64,000 nucleotides of DNA from Pseudomonadota bacterium (lineage in GTDB: Bacteria; Pseudomonadota; Alphaproteobacteria; Caulobacterales; Caulobacteraceae): assembly GCA_021808285.1 (NCBI GenBank), contig JAKBBV010000001.1, positions 62,001-126,000 on the forward strand. Direction: 5' to 3'. This document shows, piece by piece, positions 27,305 through 37,017 of the stretch; position 1 is the stretch's first letter; the number at the start of each line of letters is the position of its first letter. The position numbers were made by a program, and so were the translations under genes. Below the pieces are notes generated by a model. It did not search any database and was not told the DNA's origin. It saw only the letters and a list, made by a program, of their open reading frames with translations.

Positions 27305-27883
27305 CTATTTCCGCGTCACGGTGAAGCGGGTCAGCTCCTTCTTAGGCAGGTCCCAGCCCGGGCGCAGGGCGAGGGCTTTCTGGTAGTCGAAATAGGCCGA
27401 GGTTTCGTCGCCCTGACCCTCTTCGGCGATGGCGCGGTTGAAGTAGGCCTTTTCCGGCTGGCTGACTCCCAGGGCGAGCGACTTGTTGAGCTCGGCCAGT
27501 CCCTCGCCATAGCGGCCGAGCGCGGTCAGGACCGCGCCATGATCGAGCCAGCCGTCCCCGGCGGCCGGGTTCAGCTTCACGCCCGCGTCGAGATCGGCCA
27601 GGGCAGCGTCCAGCCGGCGCTGGCGCAGCTTCATCACGCCGCGATTGATGAAAGTGCCGCCGCGATCCTCGGGGATCAGGTCGTCGAGTTGCAAGGCGAG
27701 GTCGCACAGGTGCAAGGCGGCGGGGTCGGAGCGTCCGGCGAGGGCCGCCTGATAGCACTCCTGCGCGGTCCCGTGACCGAAGACGGCCACCTCCGCCCGG
27801 GCGCGACCCGGAAGGACGGCGACAACCGCCAGGCCCAGCAGGGCGGCGGCGAAGGGCGCCTGAAACCTTATCCCGCGTCGCAT
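27305..27883 (-). CDS. Exported tetratricopeptide-repeat protein
   Basis: A 192-residue protein with a signal peptide (MRRGIRFQAPFAAALLGLAVV... cleaved near RARAEV). TPR-like helical pairs follow: CYQAALAGRSDPAALHLCDLAL, TFINRGVMKLRQRRLDAAL, WLDHGAVLTALGRYGEGLAE, KAYFNRAIAEEGQGDETSA. The chain ends YQKALALRPGWDLPKKELTRF. TPRs mediate protein-protein contacts; no enzymatic role is evident. A decayed duplicate of its 3' end lies at 9535-9685 on the far side of the island. Confidence 0.85.
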   Translation of the reverse strand: MRRGIRFQAPFAAALLGLAVVAVLPGRARAEVAVFGHGTAQECYQAALAGRSDPAALHLCDLALQLDDLIPEDRGGTFINRGVMKLRQRRLDAALADLDAGVKLNPAAGDGWLDHGAVLTALGRYGEGLAELNKSLALGVSQPEKAYFNRAIAEEGQGDETSAYFDYQKALALRPGWDLPKKELTRFTVTRK

Positions 27884-27990
27884 GTCGCGTCCCTCCGCTA
27901 ACGCGGACGCACCGCCTCACCGGGCGCGCGCCCGCAGGGTCCTGGCGAAAGGGTCCCCCCGCGCGCCGCGCCTGTCAAATCACGACATGC

Positions 27991-28992
27991 TCAACCCGCC
28001 AGGCCGGCGACGATGTCGGCCGGGTCCGCCAGGTTGCGCAGAGGCCGGCCACCCAGGAACCGCTCCAGATTGTCGAGGAACAGGGCCTCGTTGCGGACAT
28101 GCTGACCGCCGGTGAGGCCCGAGGCGTGGCCGTTCAGGCTGACCCGGGGATGGTCCCAGAATGGGCTCTGAGCGGGCAGGGGCTCAACCTCGAAGACGTC
28201 CAGCACCGCATGGGCCGGGACGCCGCGATCCAGCGCCGCCAGGAGCGCGGGCTCGTCCACCAGGCCGCCGCGACCGACGTTCACGAACACCGAACCGGGC
28301 TTCATGGCGGCGAAGACGGCGGCGTTGGCCAGATGTCGCGTGGACGGGGTGAGGGGGAGGCAGAGCACCACCACATCGGCGCCCGGCAGTTCGGCCATGA
28401 GATCCTCAAGCCCCACCAGGCGGTGGGCCGGGCCCGGATCGGCGCGGTCGCGCTTGACGCCGATGATCTCTGCCCCAAAGGCCCGGGCGCGGGTGGCCAC
28501 CCCCTGGCCGATGGCGCCAAAGCCGACGATCAGCCAGACCGAGCCCGCTGCCTCGCGGAAATCCTCGCGCCACCAGACCCTGGCGCCCTGGGCCGCGCGC
28601 CGCTCCGGCCCGCGCTGGAAGTGGTCGAGCACGCCATGGAGGACATAGTCGGCCATGCCCACGGCCTGACCGTGACTGGTGGTGAGGGCCGCGCCCTTGC
28701 GCGCGATCTCGCCAAACACCGCGTTGTCGAACCCGGCGGCGGCGCTCTGCACCCAGCGAAGGCCCCCCGATTTGAGCAGAGCGACGAAAAAGGGCCGCGC
28801 GACGGGCGAAAAGAACACCTCGTGATTGGCCCAGGCGGCCTCGACCTGCGCCGCGTCGGGCGAGATCTCCACTCCATCGAGGCGGAGGACGCCGTCATCG
28901 CCGAGGACCAGTACCTCCAGGGCGGAGCCGTGGGCGGCGAGGGCCGGGGCCAGGCGTTCGGCCGTGCGGGCATAGAGAAGCAGGCGGGCCAT
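27991..28992 (-). CDS. D-isomer-specific 2-hydroxyacid dehydrogenase family protein
   Basis: A 333-residue NAD(P)-dependent enzyme. The dinucleotide fold is LIVGFGAIGQGVATRARAFG, followed by NVGRGGLVDEPALLAALDRG with the catalytic Arg region, and the late HASGLTGGQ corresponds to the catalytic His loop in shortened form. Family members reduce 2-keto acids to D-2-hydroxy acids. It is divergent from the luciferase-like monooxygenase gene. The substrate is not evident. Confidence 0.85.
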   Translation of the reverse strand: MARLLLYARTAERLAPALAAHGSALEVLVLGDDGVLRLDGVEISPDAAQVEAAWANHEVFFSPVARPFFVALLKSGGLRWVQSAAAGFDNAVFGEIARKGAALTTSHGQAVGMADYVLHGVLDHFQRGPERRAAQGARVWWREDFREAAGSVWLIVGFGAIGQGVATRARAFGAEIIGVKRDRADPGPAHRLVGLEDLMAELPGADVVVLCLPLTPSTRHLANAAVFAAMKPGSVFVNVGRGGLVDEPALLAALDRGVPAHAVLDVFEVEPLPAQSPFWDHPRVSLNGHASGLTGGQHVRNEALFLDNLERFLGGRPLRNLADPADIVAGLAG

Positions 28993-29144
28993 TGGAGGGC
29001 TCCTCGGGGGCAGGGGGCGTCGATCTGACGCCGCGGAAGGCCGCGCCGAAAGTAGCGCGGGCGGAAAATCTCAGTCTAAGGTCCAGACAAGCGCCGTCTC
29101 AATCGGCGCGCGACGCCTTCTGCGACACATTCCGGGAGAAGCCC

Positions 29145-30383
29145 ATGGCCCGCCTCAAGTTCGGCGCCTTCCTCGCGCCCCATCACCCCATTGGTGAGCA
29201 TCCGACCCTGCAGTTGCGCAGCGATATCGCGCTCGCCGTGCGGCTGGAGGAGCTGGGCTATGACGAGTTCTGGTGCGGGGAGCATCACTCCACCGGCTGG
29301 GAGGTGATCGCCTCGCCGGAGCTGTTCCTGGCCGCGGTGGGCGAGCGCACCCACCGCATCCGCCTGGGCACGGGGGTGATCTCTCTGCCCTATCACCACC
29401 CTTTCAATGTCGCCCAGCGCCTGGTGCAGCTCGACCACATGACCCGCGGCCGGGTGATCTTCGGCTCGGGTCCCGGCGCCCTGCCCTCGGACGCCTATGT
29501 CCTGGGTATAGATCCCATGGTCCAGCGCGACCGCCAGGACGAGGCCATCGGGGTGATCAAGCGCCTTTTCGCCGGCGAGCGGGTGACGCATGAGAGCGAC
29601 TGGTTCACCCTGCGCGAGGCGCGGCTGCAACTTCTGCCGGTGCAGGAGGAGATGCCTTTCGCGGTGGCCTCGCAGGTCAGCCCCTCGGGCATGACGCTCG
29701 CCGGCAAGTATGGCGCCGGCGTGCTCTCCATCGGCTCCATGTCGACCCAGGGTCTCCTGGCCCTGCCGACCCAGTGGAGCTTCGCCGAGGAGGCGGCGGC
29801 CAAGGCCGGGCGCAGCGTCGATCGGGCCAATTGGCGCGTGGTCATGACCTGGCACATCGCCGAGACCCGCGAACAGGCAAGGGCCGAGGCCAAGGAGGGC
29901 CTTCTGCGCTGGCACAACGAATACAATGTCGGCACCCTGATGCGCCCCGGCGCGGTGGCCTATGGCAGCGCCGATGAGGCGGTGGACCAGATCGCCTTCA
30001 GCGACGGCGCCGCGAGCGTGATCGGCACGCCGGACGACCTCGCAGCCGCCATCCGCCACTTGCGCGAGATCTCCGGCGGTTTCGGCACCGTGATCGGCTT
30101 CGCCCACGACTGGGCCAATCGCGAGGCGACCCTGCGCAGCTGGGACCTGGTGGCGCGCCACGTCATTCCCGAGGTCAATGGCCTTCTGGAGCCCTACAGG
30201 GAGTCCCAGCGCCATGTGATCGCCAACCGCGAGGTGTTCGAACGCGCCGGCGCCGCGGTGATGCAGAAGATCATGGCCAATGAGCGCGCCGCCGCCGCCC
30301 TTCAGGAGACCATGGCCGCGCGCACCGCCACCACCGGGGGCCATATGCCCGATCTTCAGGCGGAAAAAGCCAAGGCGTCCTGA
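29145..30383 (+). CDS. LLM class flavin-dependent oxidoreductase (luciferase-like)
   Basis: A 412-residue FMN-using monooxygenase. MARLKFGAFLAPHHPIGEH opens the TIM barrel, EELGYDEFWCGEHHSTGWE and RLGTGVISLPYHHPFNVAQR are classic LLM blocks, and RGRVIFGSGPGALPSDAYVLG follows. Relatives include limonene 1,2-monooxygenase and other alkane-type oxygenases. ATG 29145 follows GGGAGAAG. The frame extends upstream but that part lacks family similarity. It probably forms an operon with the patatin, 3-hydroxybutyrate dehydrogenase and lipocalin genes downstream. Confidence 0.88.
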   Translation: MARLKFGAFLAPHHPIGEHPTLQLRSDIALAVRLEELGYDEFWCGEHHSTGWEVIASPELFLAAVGERTHRIRLGTGVISLPYHHPFNVAQRLVQLDHMTRGRVIFGSGPGALPSDAYVLGIDPMVQRDRQDEAIGVIKRLFAGERVTHESDWFTLREARLQLLPVQEEMPFAVASQVSPSGMTLAGKYGAGVLSIGSMSTQGLLALPTQWSFAEEAAAKAGRSVDRANWRVVMTWHIAETREQARAEAKEGLLRWHNEYNVGTLMRPGAVAYGSADEAVDQIAFSDGAASVIGTPDDLAAAIRHLREISGGFGTVIGFAHDWANREATLRSWDLVARHVIPEVNGLLEPYRESQRHVIANREVFERAGAAVMQKIMANERAAAALQETMAARTATTGGHMPDLQAEKAKAS

Positions 30384-30477
30384 GCCGCGGCTTTATTGCG
30401 GGCGCGGTCACGACTTCGCCGCGATGGAGGGTATAGAGATCGCGCGCCCGCCCATTTGGCGGGAAAGGGTGCGATCC

Positions 30478-31701
30478 ATGGCCTTTGATCCTTCGAGCCC
30501 CTCCCGGGCGCGATCCCGGGCGAAACCCACCAAGAGCTCGCCCGCGGCCTGGCCCATGGTCCAGACCGTGGCCCCGCCCAAGGACCAGGACGGAGATCCT
30601 GAGCTGCGACGGGTCCTGGTGCTGCAGGGCGGCGGGGCGCTGGGCGCCTATCAGGCCGGTGTCTTCGACGCCCTCAACGGCGCGGGCGTCGAGCCCGACT
30701 GGGTGGCCGGCATCTCCATCGGGGCCATCAATGCCGCCATCATCGCCGGTAATGCGCCGGAGAATCGCGTGGCCCGGCTCAAGGAGTTCTGGCGCCAGGC
30801 CACCTCCGGCCCCCAAGTGGCGCCGCCGGTTCTCCTCCCCGGCGGGCAGGATTGGGTGGCGCGCCTGAACGCCGCCAACGCCCTGATCTATGGCGCGCCG
30901 GGTTTCTTCAGCCCGCGCATGGTCCCGCCGCCCTTCGCGGCCCCCTCGGCGCCGGACGCCCTCAGCTTCTACGACAGCCGACCCCTGAAACAGACGCTGG
31001 AGCGTCTGGTGGACTTTGATCGGATCAACTCCGGCGTGACCCGGCTTTCGGTGGGCGCCGTAAACATCGAGACCGGCAATTTCACCTATTTCGAGAACGT
31101 TCACGGTCGGCGCATCGGCCCCGAGCACATCATGGCCTCGGGCGCCCTGCCGCCGGGCCTTCCGCCCATCCAGATCGACGGCGCCTGGTATTGGGACGGG
31201 GGCCTGGTCTCCAACACGCCGCTGGACTGGGTGCTTCAGGCTGAGACCGGCGCGCCCATGGCCATCTTCCAGGTGGACCTCTTTCCCGCCCGCGGCGCCC
31301 TGCCCCGGACCATGGCCGAGGTCGCCGACCGCGAAATGGATATCCGCTTCTCCAGCCGCACCCGGCTCAATACCGATCAGTCGCTGCAGCTGCGGCGGCT
31401 CAAGCGCTTGGCGCGCGACCTTCTGGCCGACCTGCCCCCGGACCTGCGCGACAACCCTCATGCCCGACGCCTGGCCGATGCGGCCTGCGAGAACGCGGTG
31501 AACATTGTGCATCTGATCTATCGCGGAAAGCCGCATGAGAACGGTCACCGCGACTATGAGTTCTCCCGCGCGACCATGATCCAGCACTGGGCCAGCGGCA
31601 TGCGCGCGGCGCGTCAGGCCATGACCCGAGGCGCCGATATTCTCAACCCCGTGGGCGCGGACGTCACCCACACATTCGACGGCAGCGAGGAGACGCAGTG
31701 A
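30478..31701 (+). CDS. Patatin-like phospholipase
   Basis: A 407-residue lipid acyl hydrolase with a Ser-Asp dyad. The oxyanion glycines are LQGGGALGAYQAG, the nucleophile Ser is in GISIGAINAA, and the Asp is in WDGGLVSNTPLDW. A C-terminal helical region follows (DUF3734-type, HLIYRGKPHENGHRDYEFSR), as in bacterial patatins beside poly-3-hydroxybutyrate genes. ATG 30478 has GGGAAAGGG upstream. Its stop overlaps the start of the 3-hydroxybutyrate dehydrogenase gene (TGATG), suggesting a joint role in lipid or polyhydroxybutyrate turnover. Confidence 0.9.
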   Translation: MAFDPSSPSRARSRAKPTKSSPAAWPMVQTVAPPKDQDGDPELRRVLVLQGGGALGAYQAGVFDALNGAGVEPDWVAGISIGAINAAIIAGNAPENRVARLKEFWRQATSGPQVAPPVLLPGGQDWVARLNAANALIYGAPGFFSPRMVPPPFAAPSAPDALSFYDSRPLKQTLERLVDFDRINSGVTRLSVGAVNIETGNFTYFENVHGRRIGPEHIMASGALPPGLPPIQIDGAWYWDGGLVSNTPLDWVLQAETGAPMAIFQVDLFPARGALPRTMAEVADREMDIRFSSRTRLNTDQSLQLRRLKRLARDLLADLPPDLRDNPHARRLADAACENAVNIVHLIYRGKPHENGHRDYEFSRATMIQHWASGMRAARQAMTRGADILNPVGADVTHTFDGSEETQ

Positions 31702-32486
31702 TGAGCCTCAAGGGCAAGGCGGCGGTGGTCACCGGATCCACCAGCGGCATCGGGCTGGCGATCGCCCGGGCCCTGGCCAAGGACGGCGCGGATGTGATGC
31801 TGAACGGTTTCGGCAAGCCCGACGACATCGCCGCGGCGGTGGCCGGTGTCCAGTCCGACTTCGGCGTGCGCTGCGCCCATTCCGATGCCGACATGACCAA
31901 GCCCGATGAGATCGCCGGTATGATCGCGCAAGCGACCAAGACGTTCGACGCGGTGGATATCCTGGTCAACAACGCCGGCGTCCAGTTCGTCTCGCCTGTG
32001 GAGAGTTTTCCACCGCAGAAGTGGGACCAGATCCTGGCCATCAATCTCTCGGCGGCCTTCCACGCCATGAGCGCCGCCGTGCCGGTCATGAAAGCCAGGG
32101 GCTGGGGCCGGATCATCTCCACCGCCTCGGCCCACTCAAAGGTCGCCTCGCCCTTCAAGTCCGCCTATGTGGCGGCCAAGCACGGCCTGGATGGCCTCTC
32201 CAAGACCGTGGCCCTGGAAGTCGCGACGCACGGGATCACGGTCAACTGCATCAGCCCGGGCTATGTCTGGACGCCGCTGGTGGAGAACCAGATCCCCGAG
32301 ACGATGGCCGCCCGGGGCTTGACCCGGGAACAGGTGATCAATGACGTCCTGCTCGAAGCCCAACCGACCAAGCAATTCGTCAAGGTCGAGGAGGTCGCGG
32401 CCCTGGCCGTGTTCCTGTGCTCGGACGCTGCGGCCCAGATCACCGGCGCCAATCTCTCCATCGACGGAGGCTGGACTGCGGAATAG
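31701..32486 (+). CDS. bdhA: 3-hydroxybutyrate dehydrogenase
   Basis: A 261-residue SDR that interconverts D-3-hydroxybutyrate and acetoacetate with NAD. The cofactor motif is TGSTSGIGLAIA, and the catalytic segment is HSKVASPFKSAYVAAKHG. The run NCISPGYVWTPLVENQIPE is the D-3-hydroxybutyrate dehydrogenase signature. The start ATG at 31701 overlaps the patatin stop; GTG 31698 is a less likely alternative. The gene end overlaps the proposed start of the lipocalin gene. Confidence 0.92.
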   Translation: MSLKGKAAVVTGSTSGIGLAIARALAKDGADVMLNGFGKPDDIAAAVAGVQSDFGVRCAHSDADMTKPDEIAGMIAQATKTFDAVDILVNNAGVQFVSPVESFPPQKWDQILAINLSAAFHAMSAAVPVMKARGWGRIISTASAHSKVASPFKSAYVAAKHGLDGLSKTVALEVATHGITVNCISPGYVWTPLVENQIPETMAARGLTREQVINDVLLEAQPTKQFVKVEEVAALAVFLCSDAAAQITGANLSIDGGWTAE

Positions 32487-33042
32487 GTGCTTCGCCGCTC
32501 TGGTTCTGGGGCTGGTCCTGTCGGGGCCCGCCCTGGCGGCGGACCTTCCCCTCGCTCGAGATGTCGACCTGCACCGGCTCTATGGCGGCTGGTACATCGT
32601 GGCGACAATCCCTAACGGCTTCGAAAAGGGAATGGTCGGGCCCTACGACGTCTACGCGCCGGACGGCCATGGCGGCATCCGTGAGGACTTCTATGTCCGT
32701 CGCGGTCGCTTCTCCGCGCCGCGCCGACATTTCACGGTCCACGACTTCATCGCTCCGGGCACGGGCGACGCCCATTGGCGCGTGCAAATCTTCTGGCCGC
32801 TGCGGCTGCCCTTTCTCCTGCTCGATCAGGTTCCCGGCGGAAGATATCTGATGTTCGGTGAGAACGATCGGAACCTGGGCTGGATCTATTCGCGCACGCC
32901 GGACCTTCCTGACGCCGACTATGCCGCGCTCAAGGCGCGCTTCGCGGCCCTGGGCTATGATCCCTCGCGCTTCCGCAGGATCGTCCAGCGTCCCGATCAG
33001 ATCGGCAAACCCGGATTTTGGAGCGCGGGCATAAGACCTTAA
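32476..33042 (+). CDS. Lipocalin family protein with proposed CTG start
   Basis: About 188 residues. After a signal-like segment (LRNRCFAALVLGLVLSGPALA) come the lipocalin blocks DLHRLYGGWYIVATIPN, with the conserved G-x-W, and RYLMFGENDRNLGWIYSR. This is the Blc-type fold that binds lipophilic ligands. There is no in-frame ATG, GTG or TTG before the signal peptide. A CTG at 32476 has GGAGG five bases upstream and overlaps the bdhA stop at 32486, so a CTG start is proposed. No lipobox cysteine follows the signal, so it should be periplasmic rather than lipidated. Confidence 0.75.
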   Translation: MRNRCFAALVLGLVLSGPALAADLPLARDVDLHRLYGGWYIVATIPNGFEKGMVGPYDVYAPDGHGGIREDFYVRRGRFSAPRRHFTVHDFIAPGTGDAHWRVQIFWPLRLPFLLLDQVPGGRYLMFGENDRNLGWIYSRTPDLPDADYAALKARFAALGYDPSRFRRIVQRPDQIGKPGFWSAGIRP

Positions 33043-33100
33043 GTCAAAGAGGCGTCGACGCCGCCGCCGGCCGCCGATAGGCTGGGGCGGGAGACAAGCC

Positions 33101-34270
33101 ATGGCCGATTTCAGCGCCTTCAAGCAACGCCCCTGCCCGGACTGGTTTGCCCGACCGCAGCTCGGAATCTTCATCCATTGGGGCGTGTTCGCCATCCCCG
33201 CCTGGGCCCCGCGAGGACCCTCCATCACCGAGCTCATCCGCACCGATTACGACAACCTCTTCACGCTCGCGCCCTATGCGGAATGGTATGAGAACGCCCT
33301 GCGCATTGCGCACAGTCCGACGCGCGCCCACCACGCCGCCCGCTGGGGACGGCGGACCTACGACAGTTTCGCCCTGGATTTCGAGCGCGAGGCGGCCGCC
33401 TTCGATGCCGAGGCCTGGGTCGATCTCTTCGAGGAGGCAGGCGCCTCCTATGTGGTGTTCGTCGCCAAGCACCACGACGGTTATTGCCTTTGGCCTACAG
33501 ACATCGCCAATCCCCGCCGCGCGGCCTGGCGTTCGCAACGGGACTATGTGGGCGAGCTGGCGACCGCGACCCGGGCGCGGGGCCTGAGGTTCGGGGTCTA
33601 CTATTCAGGCGGTCTCGACTGGACCTTCCAGAACCGTCCGATCACGGATTTCGGCTCGATGATGGCCTGCGTGCCTCTGGATGACGCCTATGCCGACTAT
33701 GCGGAGGCGCAGGTGCGCGAGCTGATCGACCGCTACGCGCCGAGCATCCTCTGGAACGACATCGCCTGGCCCGACGAGTCCCGGCTTCCGGGCCTGTTCG
33801 CGCACTATTACGCGACAGTCCCCGACGGGGTGGTCAATGATCGCTGGCAAGGCAACCGCGCCCTGTTCCAGAACCTGCAGACGGCGGAGGGCCTGGAGGC
33901 GTTCAACACTTATCTCAAGGCGCGTCTCGCGGCCCATGAGGGCGAATTGGGCCAGCCCCCGCCGCCTCACTGTGACTTCCGCTGCGCCGAATATGCCGAT
34001 GGCCGCAATCTCGGCGGAGGGAAATGGGAGTCGACCCGGGGCATCGGCCTCGCCTTCGGCTACAACGCCAATGAGCGGGCGGAGGACCACCTCACCGGTG
34101 AGGGGCTGATCGCGCTCTATGGCGACGTGACCGGACGCGGCGGCAATCTGCTGATCAATGTCGGGCCCATGGCGGATGGGACGATACCCCCGATCCAGAC
34201 CGCGCCTTTGCGCGCGCTCGGCGCGACGATCCGATCAGAAGAGGCCGCGCCGGATCGTCCGCTCAGATGA
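33101..34270 (+). CDS. Alpha-L-fucosidase, GH29 family
   Basis: A 389-residue glycoside hydrolase. [19 protein letters not shown] at the start and [16 protein letters not shown] form the active-site pocket. The catalytic Asp220 is in [15 protein letters not shown]. Short length and lack of a signal peptide indicate a cytoplasmic, single-domain member that would cleave imported fucosyl oligosaccharides. GGGAG precedes ATG 33101. The 3' end overlaps the 3' end of the convergent transketolase gene by eight bases. Confidence 0.9.
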   Translation: MADFSAFKQRPCPDWFARPQLGIFIHWGVFAIPAWAPRGPSITELIRTDYDNLFTLAPYAEWYENALRIAHSPTRAHHAARWGRRTYDSFALDFEREAAAFDAEAWVDLFEEAGASYVVFVAKHHDGYCLWPTDIANPRRAAWRSQRDYVGELATATRARGLRFGVYYSGGLDWTFQNRPITDFGSMMACVPLDDAYADYAEAQVRELIDRYAPSILWNDIAWPDESRLPGLFAHYYATVPDGVVNDRWQGNRALFQNLQTAEGLEAFNTYLKARLAAHEGELGQPPPPHCDFRCAEYADGRNLGGGKWESTRGIGLAFGYNANERAEDHLTGEGLIALYGDVTGRGGNLLINVGPMADGTIPPIQTAPLRALGATIRSEEAAPDRPLR

Positions 34271-36278
34271 GCCGGCGCGCGATCTCCGCGACACGCTCGG
34301 CCGTGATGCCGAAGCGCTCATAGAGCTTGGCCGCCGGGGCCGAGGCGCCGAACCCGTCCATGCCCACGAAGGCCCCCGTGGGGCCGATCCAGCGGTCCCA
34401 GCCCAGGCGGGCGGCGGCCTCCACGACGACACGCGGCGCCTCGCCCAGGACGGTGGCCTGATAGGCCCCATCCTCAGCCTCGAACCGCTCCCAGCAGGGC
34501 ATGGAGACAACGGCGGCGGCAATTCCGTCCTGGGCCAATCGCGCGGCGGCGGCCACGGCGATCTCCACTTCCGAGCCCGTCGCCAGGAGCGTCACCTGGC
34601 GCGGACCGGGCGGTTCGAGGAGCACATAGGCGCCCTTCGCCGAAAAGTTCTCCGCTACGGAATCGCGCAGGGTCGGTAGACCCTGACGGGACAGGACCAG
34701 CGCGGAGGGCCGACCTCGCGAGGCCAGGGCCAGCTCCCAGCACTCGGCCGTCTCGATCACGTCGGCGGGGCGGAAGACATCGAGATGGGGCGTCGCGCGC
34801 AGCATGGCCAGATGCTCGATCGGCTGGTGGGTCGGGCCATCTTCGCCCAGGCCGATGGAATCGTGGGTAAAGATATAGACCACCCGCAGGCCCATCAGGG
34901 CCGAGAGACGGATCGCGCCGCGCGCATAGTCGGCGAAGGTCAGGAAGGTGCCGCCATAGGGGATGAAGCCGCCGTGCAGGGCGATGCCGTTCATCGCCGC
35001 CGCCATGCCGTGTTCGCGGATGCCATAATGGACATAGCGCCCGCCATAGGCGCCCGCGGTCACCGGCGCGGTATCCTTCGTCACGGTCAGATTGGAGTGG
35101 GTCAGGTCGGCCGAGCCGCCCAGGGTGAGCGGGGTGGCGGCGTTGATCACGGCCAGGGCCAGTTCAGAGGCCTTTCGCGTGGCGACCTTGGGCCGGGCCT
35201 GGACTTGCTCGCGCTTGAAGGCGGCCAGGGCTTCGGCCACGGCCGGTCCCGGCTCGCCGGACAGATGATCGGAGAAGACCGACCGCTGCGGCGAGGTCGA
35301 AAGCCGCTCCTCCCAGGCGGCCCGTCGCGCCGCGCCGCGCGCGCCCGCGGCCCGCCAGGCGGCGAGGATGCGGGGCGGGATCTCGAAGGGCGGCCAGGGC
35401 CAGTTCAGGCGCTCGCGGGCTCCGGCGATCTCCGCCGCGCCCAGGGCCTCGCCATGGGCCTTGGAGGTTCCCGCGCGGGTCGGGGCGCCAAAGCCGATAG
35501 AGGTGCGGCAGGCGATCAGGCTGGGGCGTCGCGTCTCGGCCCGGGCGCGTTCGAGGGCGGCGGCCACCGCGGCCGGATCGTGGCCATCGATGCGCTCGGC
35601 CCGCCAGCCGGCGGCCTCGAAGCGCTTGAGCTGGTCCATGGACGTGGAAAGGCTGGTGGGGCCGTCGATGCTGATGCCGTTGTCGTCGAACAGCACGGTC
35701 AGCCGCGAGAGGCCCAGATGGCCGGCCAGGTCGATGGCCTCGTGGCTGATGCCCTCCATGAGGCAGCCGTCGCCGGCGATGACATAGGTTCGGTGGTCGA
35801 CGAGATCGTCGCCGAACCGCGCGTTGAGCATGCGCTCGGCCAGAGCCATGCCCACAGCCGTCGCCAGCCCCTGGCCCAGGGGCCCGGTGGTGGTCTCCAC
35901 GCCGAGCGTGTGGCCGTATTCCGGATGCCCAGGGGTCAGGGAGTCGAGCTGCCGAAAGGCCTTCACCTGCTCGATAGTCATATCCGGGTAGCCGAGCAGA
36001 TAGTTGACGGCGTAGTGCAGCATCGAGCCATGACCGGCCGAGAGCACGAAGCGGTCGCGGTCGGGCCATTGCGGCGCGGCCGGGTCGAGGTTCAGAACCT
36101 GGGTGAAGAGCACCGTGGCGACGTCGGCCATGCCCATGGGCATCCCGGGATGGCCACAGCCGGCCGCCTCCACCGCATCCATGGTCAGGGCCCGGATGGC
36201 ATTGGCCATCTCGCCATGGGTCGCCCCGGCGCCCGACTGCTGAGAGCCCGACTGCTGAGAGACTGTGGACTGGGTCAT
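34263..36278 (-). CDS. tkt: Transketolase
   Basis: A 671-residue thiamine-diphosphate enzyme of the pentose phosphate pathway. The ThDP fold is [20 protein letters not shown]...VLFDDNGI, followed by the pyrimidine domain ([38 protein letters not shown]) and the C-terminal domain. His residues of the substrate channel are visible ([20 protein letters not shown]). Start ATG 36278 follows GGGGGG; ATG 36311 is an alternative. The N terminus has an unusual [10 protein letters not shown] stretch from a 15-bp tandem duplication. Confidence 0.95.
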   Translation of the reverse strand: MTQSTVSQQSGSQQSGAGATHGEMANAIRALTMDAVEAAGCGHPGMPMGMADVATVLFTQVLNLDPAAPQWPDRDRFVLSAGHGSMLHYAVNYLLGYPDMTIEQVKAFRQLDSLTPGHPEYGHTLGVETTTGPLGQGLATAVGMALAERMLNARFGDDLVDHRTYVIAGDGCLMEGISHEAIDLAGHLGLSRLTVLFDDNGISIDGPTSLSTSMDQLKRFEAAGWRAERIDGHDPAAVAAALERARAETRRPSLIACRTSIGFGAPTRAGTSKAHGEALGAAEIAGARERLNWPWPPFEIPPRILAAWRAAGARGAARRAAWEERLSTSPQRSVFSDHLSGEPGPAVAEALAAFKREQVQARPKVATRKASELALAVINAATPLTLGGSADLTHSNLTVTKDTAPVTAGAYGGRYVHYGIREHGMAAAMNGIALHGGFIPYGGTFLTFADYARGAIRLSALMGLRVVYIFTHDSIGLGEDGPTHQPIEHLAMLRATPHLDVFRPADVIETAECWELALASRGRPSALVLSRQGLPTLRDSVAENFSAKGAYVLLEPPGPRQVTLLATGSEVEIAVAAAARLAQDGIAAAVVSMPCWERFEAEDGAYQATVLGEAPRVVVEAAARLGWDRWIGPTGAFVGMDGFGASAPAAKLYERFGITAERVAEIARRLI
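36231..36260. repeat. Two tandem 15-bp copies within the 5' end of tkt
   Basis: GCCCGACTGCTGAGA occurs twice without change. It encodes the repeated SQQSG near residues 7-16 of transketolase. The unit is a multiple of three, so copy-number change would preserve the frame. Confidence 0.9.
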
Positions 36279-36432
36279 GACGTCCCCCCCGCGCTTACGC
36301 TCGCTTGCCATCCCCCCCGCCGCAGTCCACGGCCGGGTCGGCCGCCCGGAATCAGGCGGCTCTTCATCACCAGTCTACCGGGTTTCGCGGCGATCGCGCC
36401 CGGCGAGATGACCCCGAAGCGGCGGAGGCCGG

Positions 36433-37017
36433 CTATTTGGCGTTCTGCACCAGATAGGCGACCACATCCGCCCGCTGCTGCGGATCCTTGACGCCGGTAT
36501 AGGTCATATAGGTGCCCGGAACCATTTTCTGCGGGTTCTCAAGGTAGGTGTAGAGGTTCTGCTGCGTCCAGACGATGCCGGAGTTCTTGTTGGCCGAGGA
36601 GTAGTTGAAGCCAGGGATGGCGCCCGAGTGGCGTCCGACGATGCCGTGCAGGCTGGGCCCGACCATATTGACCCCGGCCTTGAGCGAGTGACAGGCGCTG
36701 CAGATAGCGAAGGTCTGGGCCCCATTGGTCGGGTTTCCATAGACATCGCCGTTGTTGAACTTCACATCGAGCTTGATCATGCCCGGGCCCGCAGCGCCCA
36801 CGCCGGTCGCGGCGGCGGCCGGAGCGGCGCCGGGAGCGGCCGGACCGGCGGCGGAGGCGGCCGTCGGCGACGCCGGAGGCAGGGGAACCGCCTCGGTGAT
36901 GGCGGTGGACACGGATTCCGGCGGGGCGGCCTTCTGCGAGCAGCCCGCAAGGCTGAGCGCGCCCACAGCGCCAAGGGCGGCGATCGCGGCGGCGTTCACG
37001 ACGGAATGCAGTTTCAT
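36433..37017 (-). CDS. Lipoprotein c-type cytochrome
   Basis: A 194-residue electron carrier. The lipoprotein signal is MKLHSVVNAAAIAALGAVGALSLAGC, with a lipobox LAGC whose Cys would be lipidated. A Pro/Ala-rich linker follows, and then a single class I cytochrome c domain: haem attachment CSACH in FAICSACHSLK, the axial Met in MVPGTYMTY, and a C-terminal DVVAYLVQNAK helix. Start is ATG 37017 though the frame extends upstream. It stands in a 230-base gap from the next gene on the opposite strand. Confidence 0.85.
   Translation of the reverse strand: MKLHSVVNAAAIAALGAVGALSLAGCSQKAAPPESVSTAITEAVPLPPASPTAASAAGPAAPGAAPAAAATGVGAAGPGMIKLDVKFNNGDVYGNPTNGAQTFAICSACHSLKAGVNMVGPSLHGIVGRHSGAIPGFNYSSANKNSGIVWTQQNLYTYLENPQKMVPGTYMTYTGVKDPQQRADVVAYLVQNAK

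Noticed and set aside
9500-27900. Island as a prophage or integrative element
   Set aside because: No integrase, transposase, relaxase, phage structural gene or tRNA border is visible. The flanking partial repeat suggests movement but not by a known element type.
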